DNA of 64,000 nt from Ruegeria marina (GCF_900101475.1 NZ_FMZV01000010.1:99793-163792), one strand, 5' to 3'. Positions 18,401 to 27,314 are shown, counted from the first letter of the stretch. A program made the numbers and translations. Notes: a model not told the origin generated them from the letters alone.

Positions 18401-19012
18401 ATGCAGACGGTAAGGCAGATCGCCGAGGACATCGTGGCGCGCGAGGGCGGTTTCGTAGACGACCCGGATGATCCGGGCGGGGCAACGAATCATGGGGTGA
18501 CCATTCACACGATGCGGCGTCTGGGCCTGGACCTGACCGGCGACGGCGTGATCGGCGTCGCCGATGTGCGGGCGCTCAGCCGGGCGCAGGCCATCGAGAT
18601 TTTCCTGGCTCATTATTACGAACGCCCGCGCATCGGCGAAATGCCCGCGGCATTGCGGCCGTCGCTCTTTGACATGTACGTGAACGCGGGCGCGCAGGCG
18701 GTGGTGATCCTGCAACGCCTGCTGCGCGACATGGGATACGAGGTCACGGTGGATGGCGCCATCGGGTCGCAGACTCTGCGCGCGGCGCGTGCGGCTGCGG
18801 AGCCTGATGAGACGGCCTTGCGCGATTCTTACGGAGTGGCGCGCCGGAACTATTATTTTCGTCTCGCAGATCGGCGCAGCGCCAGCCGCAAATATGCGCG
18901 CACCCGGAGCGGCGGCAAGGGAGGCTGGATCAAGAGGGCCGAAGAGTTCATGTCGCCGCAGTTCCGGTTAAGCGAGGCCGAGTTCCAGAGGAGGGTGGCG
19001 GCATGGGTCTGA
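18401..19012 (+). CDS. Endolysin, GH108 family with PG_binding_3 domain (GTA-type)
   Basis: This 203-residue peptidoglycan hydrolase has the GH108 (DUF847) fold at its N-terminus, with the catalytic Glu15 in the REGGFV motif and the following DDPGGATNHG block. A PG_binding_3 domain follows from about residue 95 to 175. There is no signal peptide, so it needs a holin, which is encoded next with a 10-nt overlap. In Rhodobacter capsulatus an endolysin/holin pair located away from the main gene-transfer-agent cluster lyses producer cells to release GTA particles, and this pair has the same architecture. GGAGG lies 9 nt before the ATG. No GTA structural genes are in the window. Confidence 0.88.
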   Translation: MQTVRQIAEDIVAREGGFVDDPDDPGGATNHGVTIHTMRRLGLDLTGDGVIGVADVRALSRAQAIEIFLAHYYERPRIGEMPAALRPSLFDMYVNAGAQAVVILQRLLRDMGYEVTVDGAIGSQTLRAARAAAEPDETALRDSYGVARRNYYFRLADRRSASRKYARTRSGGKGGWIKRAEEFMSPQFRLSEAEFQRRVAAWV

Positions 19013-19581
19013 TCGGAGGCATCATCGAACTCTTTTTCGGCGGCGGCAGAAATGTCCTCCGCGAAACGGCTGCGGTCTTCAGGGAAAACGCCGACTCTGC
19101 CGCGCAGCGCGATGCGGATGCCCGTGCGCAGGCAATGGTCCAGTTCGGGGCCGAATTCGCGGTGCAGCGGCAAGGTCGGTTCGACCGGTTCATAGATGGA
19201 TTGAACCGCCTGCCACGCCCGGCGCTGGCGCTGGGGACGCTGGGTCTGTTCGTGTCTGCCATGGTGGACCCGATCTGGTTCGCCGCCCGGATGCAGGGTA
19301 TCGCGCTGGTGCCCGAACCGCTCTGGTGGCTGCTGGGGGTTATCGTGTCCTTCTACTTCGGCGCGCGGCATCAGATGAAATCGCAGGAGTTTCAGCGCAG
19401 TCTGGCGGAAACGGCCGCGCGCACGCCCCAGGTCGTGGCCAATATCGCCGCCATTCGCGAGTTTCGGCATGACACGCCGGGTGCCGCCGACCCCGGCCCG
19501 GATGTTCGCCTTGCGGCCGAGACGGCCCACCCCGAGGATAATGCGGCTCTGGAACACTGGCGCGGTCTGCGCCAGACCTGA
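19003..19581 (+). CDS. Holin, three-transmembrane GTA release family
   Basis: A 192-residue membrane protein whose hydrophobic stretches lie at about residues 1-14 (GLIGGIIELFFGGG), 66-89 and 103-121. This is the pattern of the 'holin of 3TMs for gene-transfer release' family. A Gln/Arg-rich amphipathic stretch (20-60) and a soluble C-terminal tail of about 70 residues flank them. Overlap with the endolysin gene argues for coupled expression. Its job would be to open the inner membrane so that the signal-less endolysin reaches the wall. Confidence 0.8.
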   Translation: MGLIGGIIELFFGGGRNVLRETAAVFRENADSAAQRDADARAQAMVQFGAEFAVQRQGRFDRFIDGLNRLPRPALALGTLGLFVSAMVDPIWFAARMQGIALVPEPLWWLLGVIVSFYFGARHQMKSQEFQRSLAETAARTPQVVANIAAIREFRHDTPGAADPGPDVRLAAETAHPEDNAALEHWRGLRQT

Positions 19582-19656
19582 CGGCGCGACACTTTGTGCC
19601 GCCGATCCAGGCGAAAGGGATTGGCGGCCGGCCGGTCCGGGGGCTATATCTCGGGC

Positions 19657-21621
19657 ATGGTTACGGAACTCGGACATTTCGCCCTAATTCTCGCCTTCAT
19701 GGTGGCCATCGTGCAGATGGTGGTGCCCATGGTTGGCGCCCAGAAACGCTGGACATCGTGGATGGCGGTCGCCGAACCGGCGGCCGGAATACAGTTTCTG
19801 CTCACGGCCTTTGCCTTTGCAGCACTGGTCTGGGCCTTCGTGACCTCGGATTTTTCGCTGCGCTTGGTGACGCTGAACAGCCATTCTGCCAAGCCGATGC
19901 TGTACAAGATCAGCGGCACCTGGGGCAATCACGAGGGCTCGATGCTGCTCTGGGTTCTGATCGTGACCCTGTTCGGCGCGATGGCGGCGTGGTTCGGCGG
20001 CGGTCTTCCGCCCGCTCTCAAGGCACGCGTACTGGCGGTGCAATCCGCAATTGCCGTGGCGTTCTTTGCCTTCATCCTGTTCACGTCGAACCCGTTCCTG
20101 CGCCTGGCGGTGCCGCCCTTTGACGGGCAGGACCTGAACCCGTTGTTGCAGGATCCCGGCCTCGCCTTCCACCCGCCATTTCTCTACCTCGGCTACGTTG
20201 GCCTCAGCATGGCGTTTTCCTTTGCCGTCGCCGCCCTGATCGAGGGCAGGGTTGATGCCGCCTGGGGCCGCTGGGTGCGGCCCTGGACGCTGGCGGCCTG
20301 GATATTCCTGACCATCGGCATCGCGCTGGGATCGTGGTGGGCCTATTACGAACTCGGCTGGGGTGGGTTCTGGTTCTGGGATCCGGTTGAGAATGCAAGC
20401 TTCATGCCCTGGCTTCTCGCGGCTGCGCTTCTGCATTCGGCCATCGTGGTGGAAAAGCGGGAGGCTCTGAAAAGCTGGACCATCCTGCTCGCGATCCTGG
20501 CGTTCGGTTTCTCGCTGATCGGCACGTTCATCGTGCGATCCGGTCTGTTGACCAGCGTCCACGCCTTTGCCAATGACCCCGAACGCGGCGTCTTCATCCT
20601 GATCATTCTGGGCGTTTTTACCGGCGGCGCGCTGACGCTTTTTGCCGCCCGCGCACAGGAGATGGAGGCCAAGGGCGTCTTTTCGGTGGTCAGCCGCGAA
20701 AGCGCGCTTGTGCTCAACAACATCCTGCTGGCGGTGGGGTGTTTCGTGGTGTTCTTCGGAACGCTCTGGCCGATCATGGCCGAGATGTTCTTTGACCGCA
20801 AACTTTCGGTCGGCGCGCCCTTTTTCAACGCCGCTTTCACGCCCTTCATGGTGGCCCTTGGCCTGGCGCTGCCGCTTGGGGCGATCCTGCCGTGGAAGCG
20901 GGGCAGGCTGGGGCGTGCGGTCTATGCCTTGCGTTATGCCTTCTTTCTGGCTCTTGCCCTGGCCATACTGGTCTGGGCCTTGCAGAGCGGACGCAGCGCA
21001 ATGGGGCCGGTCGGGCTGTTCCTTGGCGCCTGGATCACCTTTGGTGCCATAGTCGATCTCTGGAGCCGCACAGGGCGGGCCGGCAATTTTGGCCGTATAT
21101 TGCGGTTGCCCCGCGCAGACTGGGGCAAGGCGGTGGCCCATACAGGGCTCGGCGTGACCATGTTCGCCATTGCCGGGCTTATGGCCTGGGAGGTCGAGGA
21201 TATTCGTGTCGCCCGGCTTGGCGAACCTTTCGAGGTGGGGGGCTTTACCCTGACGCTGGAAAAGGTCGAACGGGTTCAGGGTCCGAACTACTTTTCGACA
21301 ATGGGGAGCGTCATTCTGGAAAAGGGTGACCGTCAGGTGGCGGTGCTGAACCCTGAAAAACGCGAATATCCGGTGTCGCGGATGCCGACGACCGAAGCTG
21401 CCATCGACTACAGGTTCCTGCGCGATGTCTATGTGGTGATCGGCGACCGCCAGGATGATGGCGGCTGGACCGTCCGGACCTATATCAAGCCCTTTGCCAA
21501 CTGGATCTGGGCCGGCTCTCTGCTGATGGCGCTTGGCGGCCTGCTCAGCCTCAGTGACCGTCGATTCCGCGTGGCCGCGGGGGCCCGCCAGGCGCCGGCG
21601 GGCGGGGTGCCGGCGGAATGA
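19657..21621 (+). CDS. ccmF: Cytochrome c haem lyase subunit CcmF
   Basis: CcmF is the membrane core of the haem ligation complex, reducing and attaching haem to apocytochromes c. The 654-residue protein is polytopic, with about 14 or 15 membrane segments. It has the tryptophan-rich WWD haem-handling motif at about residues 228-250 (WGGFWFWDPVEN) and a large periplasmic domain near 540-620. ATG 19657 (MVTELGHFALILA) is the family start. The frame extends upstream, but that sequence is unconserved. ccmH follows with a 4-nt ATGA overlap. Confidence 0.96.
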   Translation: MVTELGHFALILAFMVAIVQMVVPMVGAQKRWTSWMAVAEPAAGIQFLLTAFAFAALVWAFVTSDFSLRLVTLNSHSAKPMLYKISGTWGNHEGSMLLWVLIVTLFGAMAAWFGGGLPPALKARVLAVQSAIAVAFFAFILFTSNPFLRLAVPPFDGQDLNPLLQDPGLAFHPPFLYLGYVGLSMAFSFAVAALIEGRVDAAWGRWVRPWTLAAWIFLTIGIALGSWWAYYELGWGGFWFWDPVENASFMPWLLAAALLHSAIVVEKREALKSWTILLAILAFGFSLIGTFIVRSGLLTSVHAFANDPERGVFILIILGVFTGGALTLFAARAQEMEAKGVFSVVSRESALVLNNILLAVGCFVVFFGTLWPIMAEMFFDRKLSVGAPFFNAAFTPFMVALGLALPLGAILPWKRGRLGRAVYALRYAFFLALALAILVWALQSGRSAMGPVGLFLGAWITFGAIVDLWSRTGRAGNFGRILRLPRADWGKAVAHTGLGVTMFAIAGLMAWEVEDIRVARLGEPFEVGGFTLTLEKVERVQGPNYFSTMGSVILEKGDRQVAVLNPEKREYPVSRMPTTEAAIDYRFLRDVYVVIGDRQDDGGWTVRTYIKPFANWIWAGSLLMALGGLLSLSDRRFRVAAGARQAPAGGVPAE

Positions 21622-22076
21622 AGCGGCTGATCCTGATCCTGATTGTGTCGTTGTTGGCGACGCCGCTCTGGGCGGTGCAACCCGACGAGGTGCTGGCGGA
21701 CCCAGTGCTGGAGCAAAGGGCCCGCGATCTGAGCAAGGGGCTGCGCTGCCTGGTTTGCCGCAACGAAAGCATCGACGAATCGAATGCGGAACTGGCCCGT
21801 GACCTGCGTCTTCTTCTGCGCGAACGCCTGGTGGCCGGGGACAGCGACACGCAAGCCATCGACTATATCGTTGACCGCTATGGCGAATATGTCCTGCTGA
21901 AACCGACGACAACGGGGGCGAACTGGCTGTTGTGGCTTGCCGGGCCTCTCATGTTGCTGGTGGCGGCGGGAATGGGCTGGGCATTTGTTCGCGGCCGGTC
22001 GGTTGCGGCAGCCCCGGCTGAAGAGGTGCTGAGCGCCGAAGAGCAGGAACGCCTGCGCCGCATTCTCGAAGAGTGA
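21618..22076 (+). CDS. ccmH: Cytochrome c maturation protein CcmH (Ccl2-type)
   Basis: CcmH is a periplasmic thiol-redox protein that keeps the CXXCH haem-binding cysteines of apocytochromes reduced. The 152-residue protein has a signal sequence (about 1-19), the LRCLVCRNES redox motif with cysteines near residues 44 and 47, and a C-terminal anchor at about 95-115. It is translationally coupled to ccmF. The separate ccmI-type gene is not adjacent. Confidence 0.95.
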   Translation: MKRLILILIVSLLATPLWAVQPDEVLADPVLEQRARDLSKGLRCLVCRNESIDESNAELARDLRLLLRERLVAGDSDTQAIDYIVDRYGEYVLLKPTTTGANWLLWLAGPLMLLVAAGMGWAFVRGRSVAAAPAEEVLSAEEQERLRRILEE

Positions 22077-22152
22077 CGCGCGGTTCTTCTTTTACGGTCG
22101 CGCAACTTGCGTCAGTTTGCAGGCATAAAAGCTGCGACCGAGGGCCATTGGC

Positions 22153-22929
22153 ATGGAATACGATACGATCACCCTGGACATTACCGACGGCCTCGCGGTC
22201 CTGACCCTCAACCGGCCGGACAAGATGAATGCACTGACCGGACGGATGCGCGCCGAAATCACCTTTGCGATGGGTGCGGCGGCAAAAGAAGCGCGGGCCA
22301 TCGTGCTGACGGGGGCGGGGCGGGCGTTCTGCACCGGTCAGGATCTGGGCGATGCAGGCAGTTCGGGCCGGATTGATCTGGAGCGGACCCTGCGTGACGA
22401 ATACAATCCCATGCTCGAGGCGATCTATGACTGCCCGGTGCCCACGATTGCGGCTGTGAACGGTCCTGCCGCGGGGGCGGGCGCAAATCTGGCGCTCTGC
22501 GCCGATGTGGTGATCGCGGCCGAAAGCGCCTATTTCCTTCAGGCTTTCGCCCGGATCGGCCTGATGCCCGATGCGGGTGGAACGTGGTTCATGCCGCGTC
22601 AGATGGGGTTGGCCAAGGCGATGGGGGCGGCGCTGTTCGCCGACAAGATCACCGCGCGCCAGGCCGAAAACTGGGGCATGATCTGGGAGGCCGTTCCCGA
22701 CGACGCATTCGACGCGCACTGGCGCAAGCGCGCGGCCTATCTGGCCGAGGGCCCCACTGCCGCATTCGCCAACATAAAGAAGGCGATCCGTGCCAGCTTT
22801 GACAATTCCCTTCCGGATCAGCTGGCTTCAGAGGCACATTTGCAGGGCGAATGCGGCCGCACGCGAGATTTCCAGGAGGGTGTCGTCGCCTTCATGGAAA
22901 AGCGCGCCGCAAATTTTGAAGGCCGGTGA
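22153..22929 (+). CDS. Enoyl-CoA hydratase/isomerase, PaaG-like
   Basis: A 258-residue crotonase-fold enzyme. The oxyanion-hole loops are visible as GAGRAFCTGQD and NGPAAGAGANLALCAD. The block GLMPDAGGTWFMPRQMG and the later WGMIWEAV closely follow E. coli PaaG, the isomerase that turns ring-epoxide phenylacetyl-CoA into the oxepin. Other paa genes are not in the window, so it may act more generally on cis/trans enoyl-CoAs. The 76-nt upstream spacer contains two small inverted repeats (CGCAA-C-TTGCG at 22101-22111; CGGTCGC and GCGACCG flanking 22095-22140). Confidence 0.85.
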   Translation: MEYDTITLDITDGLAVLTLNRPDKMNALTGRMRAEITFAMGAAAKEARAIVLTGAGRAFCTGQDLGDAGSSGRIDLERTLRDEYNPMLEAIYDCPVPTIAAVNGPAAGAGANLALCADVVIAAESAYFLQAFARIGLMPDAGGTWFMPRQMGLAKAMGAALFADKITARQAENWGMIWEAVPDDAFDAHWRKRAAYLAEGPTAAFANIKKAIRASFDNSLPDQLASEAHLQGECGRTRDFQEGVVAFMEKRAANFEGR

Positions 22930-22978
22930 CCACACATCGAATTGACAATACCCGGGTGTAAGGGCGCATCATGTGGGA

Positions 22979-24532
22979 ATGAGTGCCCCGACCAGAAACC
23001 CGGCCGCTGCCGTCCTGGAACATCTGACAGGGCGCAATCGGGGTCTGTATTCCTGGATCACCTCCGACACGGTAGACATCCTGCTGGATGATAACGGCAT
23101 GCTGCGCGCGCTGGCGCCCGGCGACCTGCGGGTGTCCGGCCAGGCTGTCGCCCGGATCTTCCGGCAGGAGAACGGGTATCACCTGATCACCGCTCCGGCG
23201 GCGCGGGTCTGGGTGAACCGGCGGCCAGTCGAAGCCGCCGACTTGTCGTCGGGCGACGTGATAGAGTTCGAGCAACATGGACCCTTGTCGCGCCTGCGGA
23301 TCTATGACGCCAAGAACCATCCGCAGTCTGGCCTGTCCGAGGTGCTGGGCGACGCGCGCAGCTATCTGCGCACCAGCCGCCGCCCGCTGCTGGGCCGATT
23401 GTCCATGGCGTCACGGATGGTTCTGAGCCGTGTCTTTGCCAGACCCGCCATCCTGTTCCGGACCGCCGTCGCGCTTGCGATTCTGGTGCTGGCGATGGTA
23501 GCGGGCTGGCAGTATTTTTCCGACCGGGCCCTGCGGGCACAGATCGAAAGCGGACGTTTTCAGGTCGATGCGCTCGCCTCGGCGCTCGAACGGAGCCAGC
23601 GCGAAGCGATCCGGCCCGGCGACCTGAGCGCGCTTCAGGACGAGATCGGGGTTCGACTGCGCCTGAACGCGGAACGGATCGACACGCTCGAGGATCAATC
23701 GACAGCAGGTACACGGGTAATTTCCCTGGCGACGGGATCGGTCGTGTTCTTGCAGGGCGGGTATGGTTTGCGGGTTCGGGAAACCGGGCAGATGCTGCGG
23801 CATGTCCTGGGGCGCAACGGTTCACGCCTGATACTTCCGAATGGTCAGCCCATGCTGTCGCCGGACGGGCAGGGCGCCGTGGCCGAGGCGCAGGTTACCG
23901 GCACGGGTTTTGTCTTGCGCGGAGCAGGGGCAATCGTCACGAACCGCCATGTTGCCGCACCTTGGGAACGCAATACGGCGCTTCAGTTCGGCGGTGACGT
24001 GCTGGAGCCGGTACTGACCCGGTTTATCGGCTACTTCCCTGGCCGGTCCGGGTCGGTCGATCTGTCCATCATAGCGCTCAGTGACACTGCCGATCTCGCG
24101 ATCGTGGCGCCAGCCGATGTTTCCATTCTGCCCAAAGGGCTGGATCTTGCCGAAACCTTGCCCCTGCCCGGACAGGAGGTTCTCGTAATGGGCTATCCGA
24201 CCGGCCTGATGTCCATGCTGGCCCGCTCGGGCGAACAATTTGTCGAAGACTTGCGCCTGTCCGGACGCACCGATTTCTGGGAGGTGGCCGAGCAACTGGC
24301 CGGGGCCGGCCTGATGTGGCCTCTGTCAAGCCGGGGGATCGTTGGACAGATCACCCACGCCTCGGTGGTCTACGATGCCGAAACCACCTATGGCGGCAGC
24401 GGCGGTCCGGTCCTGAACCTTCAGGGGGAGGTCGTGGCGGTCAATACCGCGATCCTGCCGGAATTCGGAGGGTCGAACCTGGGTATTCCGGTGCAAGAGG
24501 TGCGGGCGCTGCTGTCAGCGCCCATCCAGTAA
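22979..24532 (+). CDS. Membrane-anchored trypsin-like serine protease with FHA-like N-terminus
   Basis: This 517-residue protein combines a cytoplasmic beta-rich domain (about 15-115) resembling a forkhead-associated fold, a single membrane span (about 159-181), a short coiled coil (about 185-225), and a periplasmic trypsin/DegP-like protease domain. The apparent catalytic triad is His324 in TNRHVA, Asp369 or Asp372 in DTADLAIV, and Ser474 in GGSGGP. There is no PDZ domain, unlike DegP or DegS. The architecture suggests a protease that links a cytoplasmic phospho-signal or binding event to periplasmic cleavage, but no target is known. ATG 22979 is favoured over GTG 22973. It converges with bmt, the stops lying 2 nt apart. 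Confidence 0.75.
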   Translation: MSAPTRNPAAAVLEHLTGRNRGLYSWITSDTVDILLDDNGMLRALAPGDLRVSGQAVARIFRQENGYHLITAPAARVWVNRRPVEAADLSSGDVIEFEQHGPLSRLRIYDAKNHPQSGLSEVLGDARSYLRTSRRPLLGRLSMASRMVLSRVFARPAILFRTAVALAILVLAMVAGWQYFSDRALRAQIESGRFQVDALASALERSQREAIRPGDLSALQDEIGVRLRLNAERIDTLEDQSTAGTRVISLATGSVVFLQGGYGLRVRETGQMLRHVLGRNGSRLILPNGQPMLSPDGQGAVAEAQVTGTGFVLRGAGAIVTNRHVAAPWERNTALQFGGDVLEPVLTRFIGYFPGRSGSVDLSIIALSDTADLAIVAPADVSILPKGLDLAETLPLPGQEVLVMGYPTGLMSMLARSGEQFVEDLRLSGRTDFWEVAEQLAGAGLMWPLSSRGIVGQITHASVVYDAETTYGGSGGPVLNLQGEVVAVNTAILPEFGGSNLGIPVQEVRALLSAPIQ

Positions 24533-24534
24533 TC

Positions 24535-25551
24535 TCAGGCGCGCCGACGGCGGCCACCACGGGCGCGGCGCTCGCCGCTCTCGTCTCCGGTTCCGTCTGA
24601 TGCCGAAGTGAAGGGGCCAAGCGCCGCGACGATCTGGTCAAGCGTCGGCCGTGCGCCGCGCGGCGTGCTGTCCAGTGCCGCGCGCATCTTCACAAGATGT
24701 TCGGGCATGGTTCCGCAGCAACCACCAATGATCTTGGCTCCGGCGTCGCGGGCCATGGTGGCGTAGACGGCCATCAGGTCAGGTGTGCCGTCATAGTGAA
24801 TATGCCCGTCCACGTATTTCGGGATGCCGGCATTGCCCTTGGAGATGATCGGGCGCTCGGTGCCCTGGGCGACGAAACCCAGCACGGTGCGCAGGATATC
24901 CGATGCGCCGGTGCCGCAATTGGCGCCAAAGGCCAGCGGCGGGTTGGGCAGGCTTTCGACCAGTTGCACCATGTCGGCCGAGGTGACACCCATCATCGTG
25001 CGTCCGGCGGTGTCGAAGCTCATGGTGCCGCACCAGGGCATGTCGGCCAGCGCAAAGGCTTCGGCGGCGGCGCGGTATTCCTCGGGGGCGGAAATCGTTT
25101 CCAGCCACAGGACATCGACCCCGCCTTCCTTCAACCCTTCGGCCTGTTCATGAAACATTTCGACCGCGGCAGCGTGGCTCAGGCTGCCGACAGGCTCCAT
25201 GATCTCTCCGGTCGGTCCGACCGATCCGGCCACGATCACCTTGCGGCCTGCCTTGTCCGCGATCTCACGCCCGAGTTCGGCGCCGATCCGGTTCAACTCG
25301 CGCACGCGGCCTTGGGCATCGTGCAGCTTCAGGCGCGCGGCGGTGCCGCCGAACGTGTTGGTCAGGAAAAGGTCGCTGCCGGCATCGACCGAGCCTTTGT
25401 AGAGCGCACGGATCTTGTCGGGCTCGTCCGCGTTCCACAGTTCAGGAGCGTCGCCGGATTGCAGGCCCATCTTGAAAAGATTGGTGCCGGTTGCGCCATC
25501 TGCCAGAATGACATCGTGGCTGGCGAGCATTGCAACGAAAGCGTTTGTCAT
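24535..25551 (-). CDS. bmt: Betaine-homocysteine S-methyltransferase (Bmt)
   Basis: A 338-residue zinc-dependent homocysteine methyltransferase barrel. The zinc cysteines are visible as Cys212 (GANCG) and Cys278-Cys279 (GGCCGT), and the N-terminus has the typical ADGATGTNLF. In marine roseobacters this family demethylates glycine betaine to dimethylglycine while making methionine, so betaine is the likely donor, but other methylated donors cannot be excluded. The C-terminus ends in an Arg/Gly-rich tail. AGGAG precedes the ATG. The 5' region to 25696 can fold into hairpins, one at 25607-25624. Confidence 0.85.
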   Translation of the reverse strand: MTNAFVAMLASHDVILADGATGTNLFKMGLQSGDAPELWNADEPDKIRALYKGSVDAGSDLFLTNTFGGTAARLKLHDAQGRVRELNRIGAELGREIADKAGRKVIVAGSVGPTGEIMEPVGSLSHAAAVEMFHEQAEGLKEGGVDVLWLETISAPEEYRAAAEAFALADMPWCGTMSFDTAGRTMMGVTSADMVQLVESLPNPPLAFGANCGTGASDILRTVLGFVAQGTERPIISKGNAGIPKYVDGHIHYDGTPDLMAVYATMARDAGAKIIGGCCGTMPEHLVKMRAALDSTPRGARPTLDQIVAALGPFTSASDGTGDESGERRARGGRRRRA

Positions 25552-25696
25552 GTCTTGGGACTCCTGATGGGGCGGTGCCCGTGGGACCCGCTCGGATGGG
25601 CAGATGTCTCACGAAGCCGTGAGAGTGGCAAACCAAAACTTCTCATCATGTTCATGAGCCACATTCAGCGCAGGGCTGCGCGTTTTGCGATGCCCA

Positions 25697-25733
25697 AACA
25701 AAGAAGCCCGCGAATTCATGTTTCGCGGGCTTC
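25697..25733 (-). terminator. Rho-independent terminator of the ATPase zeta gene
   Basis: A 12-bp stem (25703-25714 with 25722-25733, GAAGCCCGCGAA/TTCGCGGGCTTC) with a 7-nt loop is followed on the minus strand by TTTGTTTGGG. It lies 24 nt past the stop. Confidence 0.88.
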
Positions 25734-25756
25734 GAGCGGTCGTGGAGAAACGGAAT

Positions 25757-26077
25757 TCAGGCGCCTGCTTCGCTCATGATCTGGGCTTTTGCCTCGGGCA
25801 GAAGTTCGGCCATTTTCGTGCGGATCGCATCGGCATCGACGATGCCTTCCAGATCGGCGGCCAGCTTGCGGACGACGTCTTCGTGCCCGGCTTCCTCGAA
25901 ATCGGCCAGAACCACGGTTTTCGCATATTCCGCGGCCTCGGCCTCGGATTTGCCCATCAGGCCGGCGGCCCAAAGCCCCAGCATCTTGTTGCAGCGGGCC
26001 TGCGCCTTGAATTGCATTTCCTCGTCATGGGCAAACTTGGCTTCGAAAGCGTGTTCGCGGTCGTCGAAGGTGGTCAT
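25757..26077 (-). CDS. F1F0-ATPase inhibitor zeta subunit (DUF1476)
   Basis: In Paracoccus the zeta subunit binds the F1 ATPase and blocks ATP hydrolysis, acting like mitochondrial IF1. This 106-residue, wholly helical protein matches that family: the N-terminus begins [20 protein letters not shown], followed by [13 protein letters not shown] and the [16 protein letters not shown] helix. ATG 26077 is chosen as the family start; a GAGGGGA site lies 12 nt upstream, and an earlier in-frame start at 26095 would add six residues. The ATP synthase operon itself is not in the window. It is divergent from purC. Confidence 0.9.
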   Translation of the reverse strand: MTTFDDREHAFEAKFAHDEEMQFKAQARCNKMLGLWAAGLMGKSEAEAAEYAKTVVLADFEEAGHEDVVRKLAADLEGIVDADAIRTKMAELLPEAKAQIMSEAGA

Positions 26078-26191
26078 GGGTTGCGTCCCCTCCATGAAGT
26101 GTCGTTCTTTCCTGATATGCCGCCCGACCGCCGGAACCGCAAGAGGCAGCGGTATGCTTGCGACACTGCGGCGCTTGCCTTATGAGGGCGC

Positions 26192-26209
26192 AATGAGGGG
26201 GGACTCATT
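26192..26209. promoter_or_regulatory. Inverted repeat in the zeta/purC divergent spacer
   Basis: AATGAG (26192-26197) and CTCATT (26204-26209) are perfect arms around a G-rich 6-nt centre, 29 nt upstream of the purC ATG. It may be an operator or an mRNA hairpin; no known regulator is assigned. Confidence 0.3.
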
Positions 26210-26237
26210 CCCCCATCCCAGCCTGGAAAGGTCGCAC

Positions 26238-26996
26238 ATGGCGCGTCGCAACAAGATTTACGAGGGTAAGGCCAAGATCCTCTACGAAGGCCCCGAGCCG
26301 GGCACCATCGTCCAGTATTTCAAGGATGACGCTACCGCCTTCAATGCCCAGAAGAAGGATGTGATCGAAGGCAAGGGTGTTCTGAACAACCGCCTCAGCG
26401 AATTCTTCATGACCGGCCTGAACCAGATCGGCGTGCCGACCCATTTCATTCGCCGCCTCAACATGCGCGAACAACTGGTCCGCGCCTGCGAGATCATTCC
26501 GCTGGAAGTCATCGTGCGCAACTTTGCCGCGGGCTCGCTGTCCAAGCGCCTCGGCATCGAGGAAGGCACCCAGCTGCCGCGTCCGATCGTGGAATACTGT
26601 TTCAAGAATGACGAGTTGGGCGATCCGCTGGTCACCGAGGAACATATCGCCGCCTTCGGCTGGGCCAGCCAGCAGGACATGGATGATATCCTGAGCCTGG
26701 CCCTGCGGGTCAACGACTACATGTCCGGGCTGATGTACGGCGTCGGCATCAAGCTGATCGATTTCAAGATCGAGATCGGCCGGGTCTATGAAAACGACTA
26801 TCCTCGCCTGATCGTCGCCGACGAGATCAGCCCCGACAGTTGCCGCCTTTGGGACATCGAAACCGGCAAGAAGCTGGACAAGGACGTGTTCCGCCGCGAT
26901 CTGGGCAGCCTGACCGACGCCTATTCCGAAGTGGCGCGCAGGCTGGGGGTGATTCCCAAGACCGCGAATGTGGTCAAGCCGACGCTGATCAATTGA
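26238..26996 (+). CDS. purC: Phosphoribosylaminoimidazole-succinocarboxamide synthase
   Basis: PurC joins aspartate to CAIR with ATP to make SAICAR, the eighth step of IMP synthesis. The 252-residue protein has [11 protein letters not shown] at the N-terminus, the substrate block [13 protein letters not shown], and the [13 protein letters not shown] motif near residue 195-210. ATG 26238 is set by the GGAAAGG site. It heads the purC-purS-adh-purQ run. Confidence 0.97.
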   Translation: MARRNKIYEGKAKILYEGPEPGTIVQYFKDDATAFNAQKKDVIEGKGVLNNRLSEFFMTGLNQIGVPTHFIRRLNMREQLVRACEIIPLEVIVRNFAAGSLSKRLGIEEGTQLPRPIVEYCFKNDELGDPLVTEEHIAAFGWASQQDMDDILSLALRVNDYMSGLMYGVGIKLIDFKIEIGRVYENDYPRLIVADEISPDSCRLWDIETGKKLDKDVFRRDLGSLTDAYSEVARRLGVIPKTANVVKPTLIN

Positions 26997-27080
26997 AATC
27001 ACCGCCCGGGATCCGGGCTGGTTCTACCTTTCAAACGCCGGGCAACTGGTCCGGCTCGCAAGACCGGGGAATAGGACGAG

Positions 27081-27311
27081 ATGAAGGCACGCGTGCATGT
27101 GATGCTCAAGAACGGGGTTCTCGATCCGCAGGGCGAGGCGGTGCGCCACGCGCTGGGGGCCATGGGGTTCGACAAGGTGACGGGCGTGCGCCAGGGAAAG
27201 GTGATCGACCTTGATCTGGCAGAGGGCGCGACGGAGGCCGATGTGGCCGAGATGTGCGAAAAGCTGCTCGCCAACACGGTGATCGAACGCTACGAGATCG
27301 AGCTGGTCTGA
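27081..27311 (+). CDS. purS: FGAM synthase subunit PurS
   Basis: PurS is the small bridging subunit that couples PurL to the glutaminase PurQ. The 76-residue protein shows the family pattern MKARVHVMLKNGVLDPQGEAV at the N-terminus and ends NTVIERYEIELV. It lies 84 nt after purC and 3 nt before the alcohol dehydrogenase gene. Confidence 0.96.
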   Translation: MKARVHVMLKNGVLDPQGEAVRHALGAMGFDKVTGVRQGKVIDLDLAEGATEADVAEMCEKLLANTVIERYEIELV

Positions 27312-27314
27312 CCC

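Noticed and set aside
19684..21912. A 742-codon minus-strand frame opposite ccmF
   Set aside because: Arg/Gln/His-rich mirror of ccmF and ccmH, which are clearly real.
22153..22929. DmdD (methylthioacryloyl-CoA hydratase) of the DMSP pathway
   Set aside because: The active-site loops and the WGMIW block match PaaG-type isomerases, and the gene is far from dmdA.
25607..25624. A full SAM/SAH riboswitch before bmt
   Set aside because: Only the hairpin with a GGCTTC loop is similar; the conserved flanking segments that form the binding pocket are not present. Kept as a low-interest finding only.
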